This document shows, piece by piece, positions 11,726-22,948 of a stretch of DNA of 64,000 nucleotides; positions within the stretch are counted from its first letter, which is position 1, and every line of letters starts with the position of its first letter. Source of the DNA: Atkinsonella hypoxylon (taxonomy: Eukaryota > Ascomycota > Sordariomycetes > Hypocreales > Clavicipitaceae); the NCBI GenBank assembly GCA_000729835.1, contig JFHB01000180.1, positions 1 through 64,000 on the forward strand, given 5' to 3'. Under the pieces are notes generated by a model, which worked only from the letters and a program-made list of their open reading frames with translations, was not told the DNA's origin and made no database searches. A program made the position numbers and the translations under genes.

Positions 11726-12915
11726 TCAATCCCCAGCCAGACTTGCATAATTTGGGGTCTCATCTGCACCTGGAGGAGCTGCGATGACCGGACCGTTTGT
11801 CGAAGGTCCTGCCTCGTGAGCACCCTCAGACGCGCCTGTAATAGCATTTTGCTGGTTGGCTCTTCTAGGAACACTAACTCGAGCATCTCGTAGCATTTCC
11901 AATCTTTGTTCCTTATTCATTGTACCAACCGCCTTGGGCTGACCCCATCTCACGCGCAAGGGGCAACCAGCGATAATGGCTCGTCCCTGACACGCTGTCG
12001 CAGCCTTTTCTGCTGCTTCACGCGTTTCGTAGTTGACAAACGCGCAGTGGGACATGTGCGAGCAGACCAAGCTTTTTATCTTGCCATAGACTTTGAAGAA
12101 ATCCCTCAGCTTATGCTCTGGCAAGTCGTCCTCCACACCGGTAACAAATAGGGACATGATGTTCTTGTCGTCTGGCGGGAGCCAGTCCTTGGGACTAGGC
12201 GGCAATTGCGCAGCACTTGGAAACACTTGGCGCCCCTTTCCCCCTCGTGCTCTGCCGCCTCCTGCCGCCACCGCCCTGCTGTCGCGGGTCCTGACAGGAC
12301 CAGGGCCGCCTCGACCAGAACCGACCACAGCGCTGCCACCGGTACTGCTTAATGCGACGTCGAATTCAGTGACGGCTCGTCCTTTTCTGAAGTATGGTTT
12401 GCTGTTTGCTAGTCGACGTAGTAGCTCTCGCGCCTTGTCGTCCGTTTTCTCATATTCCTCTGTGCCAGCTTTCCCTTCCTCAATTAGCAACTCGTTGTTT
12501 TGAGCGAAGTATTCTCTGTTGATATCCGACTGAGGCCCCGGCGCGACCATTTTCAGGGCGGCGTCTCTGACAGCGATGGGAAGTCCAAATGAAAGATCGA
12601 GCATGCAGCTTTGACAACAGTTTTTCAGCCTGGCGCAAGTCAGGCAGATGTTCGTCTTCTTTTTTCGACCGTGGGCTTGATCGGCGCCGTTCCAGCTAAA
12701 GACAGTGAAGGGCCTTGTGCACTGGCAGTTAGTCAGCAAGAGACATGTGTTTGAATATAGCGTTGCTGAAAACCTACCAGTTTGCATTCAGCGCCGTAAT
12801 CTTCCTTCAACATCTTCACGTAAGGATTTTCGGACAAGCAATTTTCACAGACAGAAGGAAAGTCAGTGCTTTCCCAGCCCGACCTGTTCAGGTCTTGCTT
12901 GATCTGTGGCGGCAT
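11726..12915 (-). CDS. SLT11: Pre-mRNA-splicing factor Slt11/Ecm2 (Cwf5)
   Basis: Nuclear spliceosome protein of 377 residues, two exons (12915-12778 and 12721-11726) around a 56-bp intron (GTAGGT ... CTAAC ... CCAG). The N-terminus MPPQIKQDLNRSGWE with CENCLSENPYVKM leads into paired Cys motifs (CTRPFTVFSW, CLTCARLKNCCQSCMLD) that form the zinc-binding region, and a single RRM follows at about residues 225-300 (LFVTGVEDDLPE, CAFVNYETREAAEKAA). A Gly/Arg-rich linker precedes the RRM, and the C-terminal tail is low-complexity. Ecm2/Slt11 supports U2/U6 pairing within the Prp19-associated complex (family knowledge). The start at 12915 gives the conserved N-terminus; an upstream in-frame extension is not conserved. 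Confidence 0.94.
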
Positions 12916-13490
12916 AGTGAGATGTTGATTCGCGTTGTCCACAATGTGATGCGGGAAGCAAAGTTCATGATTGCACCCAATTTCGCATCTGATATCGTCG
13001 ACATCTGGAGCAGCGGAGCAGTAAAGGTCAGCCACATTATTCGCTGACTAAGATTGTGGCAGCTGCGGCAGAGTTTACTAAGCTTAGCGGTGCAAGACGG
13101 CTCGGGTTCGTATTCGTACCCGGAGAGCCCACCACCTACCACTTTGGTGCTGTTCAGCCAGGCGGCGCTAGCGGGGTGAAATCTGCATAGGCCTGCGAAA
13201 TGCGCGACAATCAGAGATTGCCCAATGGGGAACCCTCGTTTCTGTCAGGGGCTGTCCAGGAGGGAGGAAAAAAACAAAGGCCCAGGAGATTTGATCAATC
13301 AGTTGCATGTGAGGCTAATGCGACAGCATCCAGGCATTAAAGTTATCCTTCTCCAAGCTCTCCCATTGCCCTCCATCTTTCGGCCACGCGCATCAACCTC
13401 CCTTCTACTTATCTTCATTCCTGGCTTCACACATCGCATTGATCTTTCTGTTTCTGCTTCAATCAAATTAGGAAACCCCAAACCTTCAAC
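12916..13490. promoter_or_regulatory. Divergent promoter region SLT11/ERG6
   Basis: 575 bp between two divergent start codons. The ERG6 side is rich in pyrimidines (CT-rich tract at about 13350-13440), as common upstream of highly expressed fungal genes. No specific sterol-regulatory site was recognised. Confidence 0.5.
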
Positions 13491-14847
13491 ATGGTTGTCT
13501 CTGCAGGACTAGAGCGCGAGGATAAGGCCCGTGATGCCGCATTCAACAAAGCCTTGCATGGCAACTCCGCCCAAGCTCGTGGTGGCATTGCGGCTATGTT
13601 TTCGAAGGGCCACGATGCCAAGAAAGCTGCCGTTGATGAGTATTTCAAGCACTGGGACAACAAACCCGCAGAGAACGAGACTGCTGAGGAGCGTGCTGTA
13701 CGTGCGACGTCATTCAAGAGCAATCCGGCCTGGTCCAGTTACTGACGAGGCCTTCTAGACACGTACTGCAGAATATGCTACCTTGACCAGACAGTGAGTG
13801 ATATGCCCTGCTCACTGTATTGAATTGTACAGTAATCATGTCTGACCTTGTCTCCGTAGCTACTACAACCTGGCTACTGATCTATACGAATATGGATGGG
13901 GCCAATCCTTCCATTTCTGCCGCTTCTCTCACGGCGAGCCATTCCGTCAGGCTATTGCCCGTCACGAGCACTATCTTGCTCACAGTATCGGCATCAAAGA
14001 GGGAATGAAGGTCCTAGATGTCGGCTGTGGAGTCGGCGGTCCTGCCCGCGAGATCGCCAAGTTCACGGGCTGCCATGTCACTGGACTCAATAACAACGAC
14101 TACCAAATTGATCGTGCCACACACTATGCTCACAAAGAGGGTCTGTCCAACCAGCTCGAATTCGTCAAAGGCGACTTCATGGTGAGGAGTGTCATGTCCA
14201 AGCCCCTTTGAATAACGGAACGTTGACTACTTCTGTAGCAAATGTCATTCGATGATAACACTTTCGATGCCGTTTACGCTATCGAAGCCACCGTCCATGC
14301 CCCTTCCTTGGAGGGTATATACAGCCAGATATTCCGCGTTTTGAAACCCGGCGGTGTCTTTGGTGTCTACGAGTGGCTTATGACTGATGACTATGACAAC
14401 GACAACCTTCATCATCGTGAGATTCGTCTAGGTATTGAGCAGGGTGACGGCATCTCCAATATGTGCAAGATCTCTGAGGCATTGGATGCCATGAAAGCCG
14501 CTGGCTTCGATTTGCTCCGCGCTGAGGATCTTGCCGCCCGTCCCGACCCTCTGCCCTGGTATTGGCCTCTGTCCGGAGAACTGCGCTATATCCAATCCAT
14601 TGGCGATATCTTCACCATTGTCCGTATGACGACCTGGGGTCGCACTATTGCACACAATCTGGCAGGCCTCTTGGAAACACTGCGTCTCGCACCTGCCGGT
14701 ACCAAGAAGACGGCTGACAGCTTGGCTGTAGCCGCTGATTGCTTAGTTGCTGGTGCTCGCGAGAACTTGTTCACCCCCATGTATCTGATGATCGGTCGTA
14801 AGCCTAGTGAGCAGGCTGTGGATGTCAAACATGACGAACAGCTTTAG
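13491..14847 (+). CDS. ERG6: Sterol 24-C-methyltransferase
   Basis: Ergosterol-pathway enzyme that transfers a methyl group from S-adenosylmethionine to C-24 of the sterol side chain; it acts at ER or lipid-droplet membranes (family knowledge). 390 residues in four exons: 13491-13697, 13759-13793, 13860-14181 and 14239-14847, with introns of 61, 66 and 57 bp. The 35-bp second exon is well supported by the restored segment TRTAEYATLTRHYYNL. Motifs: sterol-binding YEYGWG at residues 90-95, SAM motif I VLDVGCGVGGPA at 132-143, GLNNNDYQI, EATVHAP, and FRVLKPGGVFGVYEW. The length is typical of fungal Erg6. No signal peptide. It is divergent from SLT11. Confidence 0.97.
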
Positions 14848-15727
14848 TCAGAGTTCGTACCTGCGCAACTTTCTTCTAGGTTTAGTTGCCGAACATAAAA
14901 CGGCGGGGTATGGGTGAAACGAGTTATGCATTTACACAACGCCTGCCGGATGGCAGGTCGGCGTTTTGAAGGAAAGGATTTCAATATACATATGTAATAC
15001 ATACTTACAGCACTTTTGATCTAATTAGACATTTCTTCTGTGTTCACATCGGGAGCTGTTTTGAGTGACAGGTGTATCACCACTTCCCGGACCCCGATTG
15101 GGGCTGATGTTTGCTTGCGTCGTCGCCCACGCCAGAATTAGAAAGTAGTCTTATGCAATAATGCTTGGTGAGCATTCATGGAACGGATGCGATAAATCTG
15201 CTTCATGTATTCTGCAGTGAAAGCAATATTACTGCTGTTTCTACTTTTCCCATCTGTAACAGGTTTGTCAGGATTCGCAGGCACGATTGAGACAGTTACA
15301 ACAACTGTGTTATCTTGTCGAATATTATATTTGTGAAGGCGGACATCAAGATGGGTCACAGTCACTGTTCCTAGTGCTTGCCACTGGAAGTTCTGTGAGC
15401 CACTAGGAGGCCGAATGAGGCGTCTAAAATGTATATGCCCATTACTGAAACCGCGTTTCCATCTTCAATACTGCTTGGGTAATCCGGCGCTGTCGATAAA
15501 GGACTGAACACACACACGCAACAGCAGCAAGTTGCGATAAAGGGCGCTGTGACCAGCTAGCCTTGATCTGAGGGCAAAAAAAAAAAAAAAACGCATAATA
15601 ATAAATAAGTAAGTCTAGCTTACAGACAGGATTTTGTAGATACTTCTTTGCTGAAACGCCACGGAATGACTCTGATTTTGGATTCACAGACACCATAGAC
15701 GGAGTGCCACCAAAGAGAACAGCCAAC
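14848..15727. other. Intergenic region with a possible unassigned minus-strand exon
   Basis: A minus-strand frame from about 15452 to 15138 follows an AG acceptor-like site and reads for about 100 codons to a stop (it contains FRRLIRPPSG, VTVTHLDVRLHKYN and VVVTVSIVPANPD). It looks coding but I do not recognise it. An upstream piece with a good donor (CTGTAAGC near 15623) and a pyrimidine tract containing a 16-A run on the plus strand (15577-15592) could supply earlier exons, but my attempted join runs into a stop. Treat it as an unresolved small gene or relic. Confidence 0.35.
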
Positions 15728-17640
15728 CTAAGTGATACAATCTCCAAGTGGTGATTGCTCGCAGAATAATTGCGAGATGGGTGCACCCTTCACACCCCTA
15801 CGCAGCATACGCTCACGCATCTCTCCCAGTCGCGGTCGGGCTTCATACACAGAGCGGGCCCTGCCCAGGTAGTCCCGCCTATCAGACCACCATCCTTCCC
15901 CTGCGGCGGCGGCGCGAGGCCAGATCACTGTGTCCAAGCTCGTGGGGTCAATGGTCTCAGTCCAGACAGCCACCTCACCGCCGAGCACGTTCTTGGCTGC
16001 AGAGGCAGTCATGTTCATGGTAGGATCGTGCGAGTAGATAAGTTGCCAGCTCTTGGTGGGCGAGCACCAGTCATTGAAGGGATAGGCATCCTCAAGGGAA
16101 CCATAGTCCATCCATGCGCCGCGGCCACAATCCAGATACTAGCGAATATGTCAGCATATGGACTAATGAAGAGTCAATGAAGAGTCAATGAATAGAAAAC
16201 AGGGCATCTCCTCACGTAGAAGTCGGTAGACGAGTCAATGACCTTGTGCCCAGCATCGGCCAGCTTCTGAACCGACTTGGAACCAAACCAGGACTGGATG
16301 ACGGTGTCGTTGCCCACTTTGGCGTCCCACTCGCCAACCATCTCCTCCCATACAATGGGGGTAAGTCCATGCTCACGAACCTTGTTGTGTACATGGTCCA
16401 GGAATCGCTGCAGCAAAGGCTTGAGGACCGTCATGTTGTTCGTCTTCAAGTTCGGGTCGAGCAGCGAGTTCGCCGCTTTGTACTCATCGCCGCCTGTATG
16501 GAAGTAAGATGTGTACGGGCTCAAGCGAGGCAGTAGGTCGTCGAACAGCGTGGACAGAAAACTTTCTACGTCGGTATCGTTCAGCTTGAGAGCACCGCAT
16601 GGGGGCTGAGCACAGTATTTGTTATAGGGCTTCGTGTTGTAGGCGACGGAAAGGCCAGGGTAGGCTTTCTCGACGCCAAAGTGACCCGGCATATCGATTT
16701 CCAATATGACCTGGACGCCGCGGGCGATGCCGTATTTCTGAATGTCCTTGATGTCGCCAGGGGAGTACGTCAGGCCGGGTGCGTAGCGGCCCTTCTCGGC
16801 AAGCTTGGGAAGAGCGGGAATCTCCAACGGCCAAGATTGGGTCTCGGTGATGTGGAGATGCAGGATGTTCATCTTGGCCATGGCGAGGCCGTCGATAGTC
16901 CTCTTGATATCATCGACTGGAAACCAATGGCGGCAGACATCCAGGAGCATGCCTCGATGAGGGAACCGGGGAAAGTCCCGGATGGTCACGGGAGCCAACT
17001 TGGTGTATACAGCTTCAATGAAGCTATGCTTGAAGAAGAGCTGCGTGAAGGACTCCAGCGCACGCAACACGCCAGTCGAGGTAACAGCAGTGATTGTGGC
17101 CTCGCCTTCAGATGTCAGGTTCAGAGAATAGCTTTCATCAACACCGCCAGCAAGGGGCTTGAAGATAGCCGGGTTGTCCATGCTTGTCTGGGTAATCGTC
17201 AATGACTTGACCATCACCTTGCCGTCCACTATAGGCGGTTCGAAATCCGTCCCAGGGGGGTTCAACATCCACGGTACAAGGCCCTGATCAAAAATGGATT
17301 CTAGAGTGCGCTTGACGGCAGCCTCAACGATATACTTACTGCTGAGGCGCGTCTTGTCGGTGTCGTTTTCAGTGTGCTCCAAAAGCGCGTGGTTCATGAA
17401 AGGAATCTGTCCAATGCCCTCGGCAACGAGCGTTAGGTCATCATGTTCTTCTTGCATTGGGGGATGGCCTGGATACCAGCGTACAGTTTCACCGTTGTAA
17501 GTGACTTTGACGGACTTTTTCATGAATAGGATGTCGCTGCCCGTGACAATTTTTCGAGGCATTGGCCAGATGGCGTTGACGGGCGACACCGCCGCCAATG
17601 CAGCGATGGCCACGACGTTTCTCAGTGTGATGGCTGGCAT
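15728..17640 (-). CDS. Secreted beta-N-acetylhexosaminidase (GH20)
   Basis: Extracellular exo-hydrolase that releases N-acetylglucosamine from chitin oligomers and glycans. 611 residues, two exons (17640-16216 and 16138-15728) joined in phase 0 across a 77-bp intron. A signal peptide is visible (ITLRNVVAIAALAAVSPVNA), followed by the N-terminal GH20b-type domain and the TIM barrel. The catalytic Asp-Glu pair is at about residues 385-386 in YFHTGGDEY. Other family motifs are FPHRGMLLDVCRHWFP, MAKMNILHLHITETQSWPLE and VWTETIDP near the C-terminus. The length is normal. An upstream in-frame Met exists, but starting at 17640 puts the signal peptide first. Divergent from the APH-like gene. Confidence 0.95.
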
Positions 17641-18066
17641 CGTGAAGAGATGATGGAAATTAGGCTTCCAGATCGTGAGAGAACCAGCAGCGATGCATTG
17701 TTTTTCTTCTTCTTCGTTCACGATGGGCTCCAGGCTAGATATAGGTCCTCCGCCGTCCGGCGCGGACCCGTCTATGACGAATTCCGAGTGAATGGAACGT
17801 TCCGTCCATCAAATGCCAATATTTGGCCAGAAAAGTGTACACATTTGGTTTCGTTGCGCCAAAACTCAGGCGTGCCCACGTCAAAATCAATGTCACGTCA
17901 AGGTTAACGTTAAGACTTGGAATCTTGCGGTGTACGGAGTGCACCGTCTGGTGCCACCAGGCTGTACGGAATATTAATTAGTTACTTCATAGAGGGGTCT
18001 CCCAGAGCAAGCACCCCACGTGCACCCCACGTCTAGCGCCCACCTACTCCGCAAACGCGCCGACAA
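17641..18066. promoter_or_regulatory. Divergent promoter region GH20/APH-like gene
   Basis: 426 bp between divergent start codons. At 17793-17804 is the palindrome TGGAACGTTCC, which contains the nGAAnnTTCn arrangement of a heat-shock-element core, with another GAA just upstream; this is suggestive only. A CTTCTTCTTCTTCG stretch lies close to the GH20 start. Confidence 0.4.
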
Positions 18067-18942
18067 ATGTCCGCGCGTCCACGCACGCGCTCCACTCTTA
18101 GCCACTCTCAGCTTCTCTCGCACTCGCGTGCGGCAGCAATGATGCAAGAACTTCAACCTCCCTGTCGCGAAGCCGTTGCGGCACCATGTGATTTCAGTCG
18201 ATCTGAAAACAGTGGTTTTGCATACAATGATCAAATCTGGGTCAAATACGGATCAACGGTGAGGCTGGCAGAAGCCTCGATCCAACGATACGTCTATGAC
18301 CACGTTGACCCTCGAATCGTTCGAATACCCAAAGTGCTGGACGCCTTCGTCGTCTCCAAACCAGGTGGACGATCCCTGACATGTATTGTCATGGAAAAAA
18401 TCGACGGCGATGATTATAAATCTTTGAAAAACCGAGACCTTGAAGCCGCCAACCAGATGCTTGATTCTGTCGCTAACGCTGTACGCCACATCTGGAACAT
18501 TCCACTTCCTCCTGATCAGTTCTTGGGGCCATTTGACAACCAGATACCGGTAGACCGATGCTTTTCAGATTGTGGGTCAGATTGTACCTTCCGTAGCTTG
18601 GGAAAACTCCAGGATTGGACGAATGGATTGCTAGAGGAAGCAGAATACCCAGATCGAGTAAATCTGCAAGGGGTGCGACTCGCTATATGCCACTGCGATC
18701 TTACACAGTTCAATGTCAAAGCTGGTGAGCCAGTCACTATCTTATATTGGGGCTTTTCGGGCATCTACCCAATAGCATTAGAAGAGTTTGCGCTCATTCA
18801 CCAGTTCTCTCTTCCGGGCCACAAATTCGCCAAAGCTCTACACGAACGCCTCTTTGGCCCGCGGCCTTCCAAGCAGATGCGTGCTTTGGCTTTGGCTGTA
18901 AGATATCAGGCATTTGGCGTATGTAACACCAAGCGTACTTAA
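18067..18942 (+). CDS. APH-like kinase family protein, probable pseudokinase
   Basis: 291-residue protein of the fungal aminoglycoside-phosphotransferase-like (protein-kinase fold) family. The N-lobe is short; VMEKIDGDDYKSL marks the hinge, and CHCDLTQFNV is the Brenner-type catalytic loop with His-x-Asp and the downstream Asn. The metal-binding Asp expected in the following IxDWGFSG motif is replaced: the sequence reads ILYWGFSGIYP. Loss of that Asp usually abolishes phosphotransfer, so I infer a pseudokinase or a decaying gene; the rest of the frame is intact. A GTATGT donor at 18919 with an AG at 18963 would give an alternative short C-terminus (IVSQ). The first Met is at 18067; Met25/26 are alternatives. 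The substrate is unknown. Confidence 0.75.
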   Translation: MSARPRTRSTLSHSQLLSHSRAAAMMQELQPPCREAVAAPCDFSRSENSGFAYNDQIWVKYGSTVRLAEASIQRYVYDHVDPRIVRIPKVLDAFVVSKPGGRSLTCIVMEKIDGDDYKSLKNRDLEAANQMLDSVANAVRHIWNIPLPPDQFLGPFDNQIPVDRCFSDCGSDCTFRSLGKLQDWTNGLLEEAEYPDRVNLQGVRLAICHCDLTQFNVKAGEPVTILYWGFSGIYPIALEEFALIHQFSLPGHKFAKALHERLFGPRPSKQMRALALAVRYQAFGVCNTKRT

Positions 18943-20195
18943 GCATCACCACTTTATCATTAGATTGTTAGCCAGTGAGATTAAAACGAGGGCAGGAGAT
19001 TTTATAAGGAGAAATTTTTTTCACGTTACGCTTCTCATATACATAATGTGACATGCTCTATTGCTAGTTGGCTCCTAACTCTTTGTGGATCTATAGTGAG
19101 GTTAGTCTTTCATTACTTGCTATCAATTAAGGACCTTATCATGGAACTAGATAGTAGATCTCCTATTGCTTATAAAGAGAGATTGAGCAACTAAAAGTAG
19201 AGCTATTGAAATCAATTAGGCAAGTTGTAGCGGGACATCCCAACGCTGTGTAATGGTGATGAAATATCATGCTAAAGTTGCGCCCAGTGATGTTCGCACA
19301 CTGGTTCCAGTAGCGGCCTGGGAAACCCGTCATATTGGGATTCATGCAGAATAGGGTGGTTTAATTAGTTGTCTTGAGAGACTCCGCTTCTTTACTCTAA
19401 TCGATGCCATTAAGAAAATAGTCTAGAAGATTATAAAGAGGAAAGAAGCCTATTAGCGCTTAAATAGTTGTTATTTAATCATATGTATCCATTAAACAAA
19501 CCAAATGCTCTAGTACGGATACTGCTAGAAGTGGCCGAAGTCACAGAGATTTGTGGTTTTCCGGATTTGGCAAAGTTGTTGGTGGTGTCGTCAATCTCAG
19601 CTGCAAATTCAACGTTAAACAAGAACGGGCAAGCCGCACGACTAGGAGGCGATAGACCTAGTGAGGGAGAACATGAACAAGCGCGTCTAGTACCATTTGA
19701 TTTTCTGCACTTTTCAGAGCGAGAAATTGTCAGATGGGGATTTTCACCATGAGCCAAATCACTTGGAAATTTGCAATTGTGGCGACGACCTTGAATTTTC
19801 CATCATGACGCGCTAAGCAGCCTTAGAAAAAAGGACGTGCATACCTGCTCACCTGTGGGCTGGTGTATCGACGAGGACTTGACTGCATTTATTAAATGAT
19901 TTGAATGTTCGTCTGTTATGTATTTTGGTCTTTTGCTTTGGCTGAACGAGTCTCCCTTGAAGGCATATCGACATTGACGCCATCTGTCTTGCCGCACAGT
20001 GGAGCTGTTCGTGTGATGGCACCCCATTACATCAGTTGAAGTCATGATGGAATATCCATGATGTCATTTACATGTTAATGCAGTACATAAAAGCAGCACA
20101 ACAACCAGCTTTCACCCCGGAATTCAACCTCATTCAATTATTCTCCATCACACCATTCAATTCAAGCTACGGATTATAAACATAGTTCAGCAATC
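18943..20195. other. Intergenic region, AT-rich
   Basis: No gene is supported. AT content is high from about 18960 to 19480 and only short frames occur (for example a 60-codon minus frame ending at 19163). The last 150 bp before 20196 form the promoter and leader of the BLI-3-like gene. Confidence 0.5.
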
Positions 20196-20813
20196 ATGTC
20201 CTTCTCGAATGCAGCTACTGGCGACAAGCCTGCCGACCCATATAAACAAGCAAATCAAGAGAATGTCGACATGCGAACCAAGATTGAAGACCTTGCCAAC
20301 TTCATAACAGCAACCAAGTATGGCATGATGACTACCAGGTCAGCTGGTTCCAGCCGACTTGCCTCTCGATGCATGGCTCTGGCTGCCACAGAGAATAATG
20401 GCGTGGACCTCATCTTCCACACCAACACAGAGTCTGGCAAGACAGACGATGTCGCTAGCGACCCAGATGTCAATATATCATTCCTCAACTCCAAGGGAGA
20501 GTGGGCCTCCGTGTCTGGTCGTGCTACCATCATCACCGACCGTGATGCCGTCAAGAAATATTACAGTCTCGATCTTAAAGCCTGGCTCGGCGACCTCGGC
20601 GACGGAGTACACGATGCCTCGGAGAATGACCCTCGTATTGGTCTTGTGAAGGTGGAGGCAGAAACGGCGTCTTACGCGCTGTCCAAGAAGGGCCCAATTA
20701 TGCAAGCCGTGGAAGTAGCTGAGAGTGCGCTGAGAGGCAAGCCCGCTGAGGTGAACCGTCTGAGACATGTATCAGAGTCGGAGTTCAAGGCATGGCGTGC
20801 GCATCAGAATTAA
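20196..20813 (+). CDS. BLI-3-like pyridoxamine-5'-phosphate-oxidase-fold protein
   Basis: Single-exon protein of 205 residues with the split-barrel flavin-binding fold of general-stress-protein-26/BLI-3 relatives. Landmarks: an N-terminal helix (DLANFITATKYGMMTTR), the strand motif SRCMALAA, FHTNTESGKTDDV, a segment VNISFLNSKGEWASVSGRA, and the C-terminal KAWLGDLGDGVHD ... DPRIGLVKVE that marks the fungal subfamily. In Neurospora the related bli-3 is blue-light inducible (established knowledge); whether this copy is light-regulated cannot be seen. Flavin or F420-like cofactor use and the substrate are unknown. The start at 20196 follows an AATC leader and gives the conserved N-terminus. No intron, no signal peptide. 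Confidence 0.88.
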   Translation: MSFSNAATGDKPADPYKQANQENVDMRTKIEDLANFITATKYGMMTTRSAGSSRLASRCMALAATENNGVDLIFHTNTESGKTDDVASDPDVNISFLNSKGEWASVSGRATIITDRDAVKKYYSLDLKAWLGDLGDGVHDASENDPRIGLVKVEAETASYALSKKGPIMQAVEVAESALRGKPAEVNRLRHVSESEFKAWRAHQN

Positions 20814-22250
20814 TTGTTCGATATAGGAAGCTGGCTGTAGATATAACAAATATTCAACGTCCTTCAAGGCCATCTGTCACTCTTTCACAATCAGCACTCA
20901 GGTCCTGTTGTAACAGCGCTGCAACGACACATAAGACCCAACTGAGTAAATGTTCTGCCGCGCCGACAAGTTGCAGGAGTCTCATTCCAACGAAATATAT
21001 CACAAATAAGGTTGGTGTAAAACCTTGAACAATCAATCCAAACTAGCATTGCAATTTTGAGCGTTTAAGTTAGATTAATGTGTGGAATATTTGTTATTTA
21101 ATATTCGAAGACAGTTGGTATTCAACCTGCGAGATGATTGTTATTGTTTCTGTGCCTGCGATCCCGGACCGTGTTGTGTGTAATCAAAAGTGTCCAGTAC
21201 CCATAATAAGTCAGTGCTTGATAAAAAGAAACCTGCATACAAGTTGGCTCTACTTAGTGTTTAAAGTAAAGTTCTAACCGTGTTGAGTGCCATGCTGTGC
21301 TCTATCCCAAGGGGACGAAATCAAAACTTGACGGAGTGCCTTATATTCGCGACCTGTGCAAACCTTGTCACTTGGTCTCCATCACCAGAAGCATGGACAT
21401 GAACAGTAAGAGTGGATAAGCCATCGTGGAGAATATATTGTTGCAGGCTATTTTTATGTATGCGAACGCCTATTGTGTTACACAGCTATTGTGTTATTCT
21501 TAATTTGGCATAGTCTGTGGAACCAGGTGTCACACCGAAATCTATATTCAGCGAAGACAAGCTTTGCCGTTAGTAGATATAGTGCGGTGAGACACTTAGG
21601 CTTATGCAAAAACACGGAAACCAACAAGCTACCGAGCCCCACAGGTTTCAGATAGGCTTTGGAACGCATACGGGGAATAAGTTCGAGAAGCAGTTTGATA
21701 TAAGGGCTCATGATTGCAGCGCGTGTGACCTTTAATGAAAGATGCAGACTTCTTCATTCTCTCAGTCTCTCTTATGCGCGATTTTCCATCACTTACCATT
21801 TTAGGGCCTTTCCTTTTTTGTACCTGCTTAAGAAATTCGATGAACTTTGGTATGAATGAGGTCTGAGTGTTGGTCCGTGGAGGCTACGTCTATGCGTCCT
21901 CTGAAACGACTTACGGAGACTAATGCTCGATGGCTTCACCACTTTGAACTAACATCCCCATAGGCAAAATTCTTGCCTCATATTGTTGAAAATTCTGAAG
22001 AGGTTGCCTACAATATTTCCAAATTTACTTACCGTGCAGAGTAACAAAATAATGACTGTATGTCATCCCTTGATATACCTGTCGTGGCACAGTATAGTCC
22101 TCGGCTTCAGATTCTGTGAAAAATGTTATTTCCCGCAACACATGCCCTACATAAAGGAGAAAAAACTCTCGCGCGATCTCGCCTCCTAGCTTCTTCTTTC
22201 CAAATTGATGTAGTAGCTATCTCTTGTTTCCTCCTGGTACAAGAGTCAAG
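20814..22250. other. Intergenic region with a small minus-strand coding-like relic
   Basis: A minus-strand frame at about 21475-21318 reads GVRIHKNSLQQYILHDG ... ANIRHSVKF then stop, and faintly resembles the unassigned exon near 15350 (VRLHKYN ... VTVS). No start or partner exons were found. The rest is AT-rich without recognisable genes. The 100 bp before 22251 hold the leader of the mucin-like gene. Confidence 0.35.
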
Positions 22251-22912
22251 ATGCTTCTCTTTCTAAAGTCATCGTATATTACTGGTCTTTTGGCCTATTA
22301 CAGCCTGTTCACTCTCTGCCATGGCTACTACATAGACTCGTCCTGCGACGCAGACTATCTGAATGTCGTAACATGGATGAAGGGCGCTTGGGCTTTGAAC
22401 GAGGCTGCTCTCCAGTCCCTTGAATCCGTCCGCAGTACCTTTGGAAGCAGGCCAACAACAGGCCCCGGTCAGCGGATCCGTCCTTCGACAACTGAGGTCC
22501 AGATTGCGCAGCGAAATAGCATGGAGCTGATATTCAAACAGTTGTTCCAGCTAGAAAGGGCAGAGCCACAATGGACCTCGGTCGTGAACAGATTTCGGGC
22601 GGTTAAAGCATTCAACACTCTGTCGAGTGGTCAGCCGAAGCCCCTACCACCGCGAACACTCGTCAAATCAACGCCAGAGAACCTGAATCACAAGTATAAC
22701 GCTCGCTACCGTGACCTCAAATCCGACGACCTTGTTATCTTCTGTGACTTTAGCCGTTTCGACGGGTTCAAAGATAAGGACTGCGACGGGATAGACGGCG
22801 CGGGTTTTACCTGCGATGTTGACAGCAATATGGATGTCTTGGAGAGCGACGCTTTTACTCAGTGCCGAGACGGTACCCAATACGTGAGTACTTAGATCTG
22901 TCGTATGCGAGT

Positions 22913-22948
<36 letters not shown>

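Noticed and set aside
16681..17205. 174-codon plus-strand ORF
   Set aside because: It is antisense to GH20, which has full family motifs.
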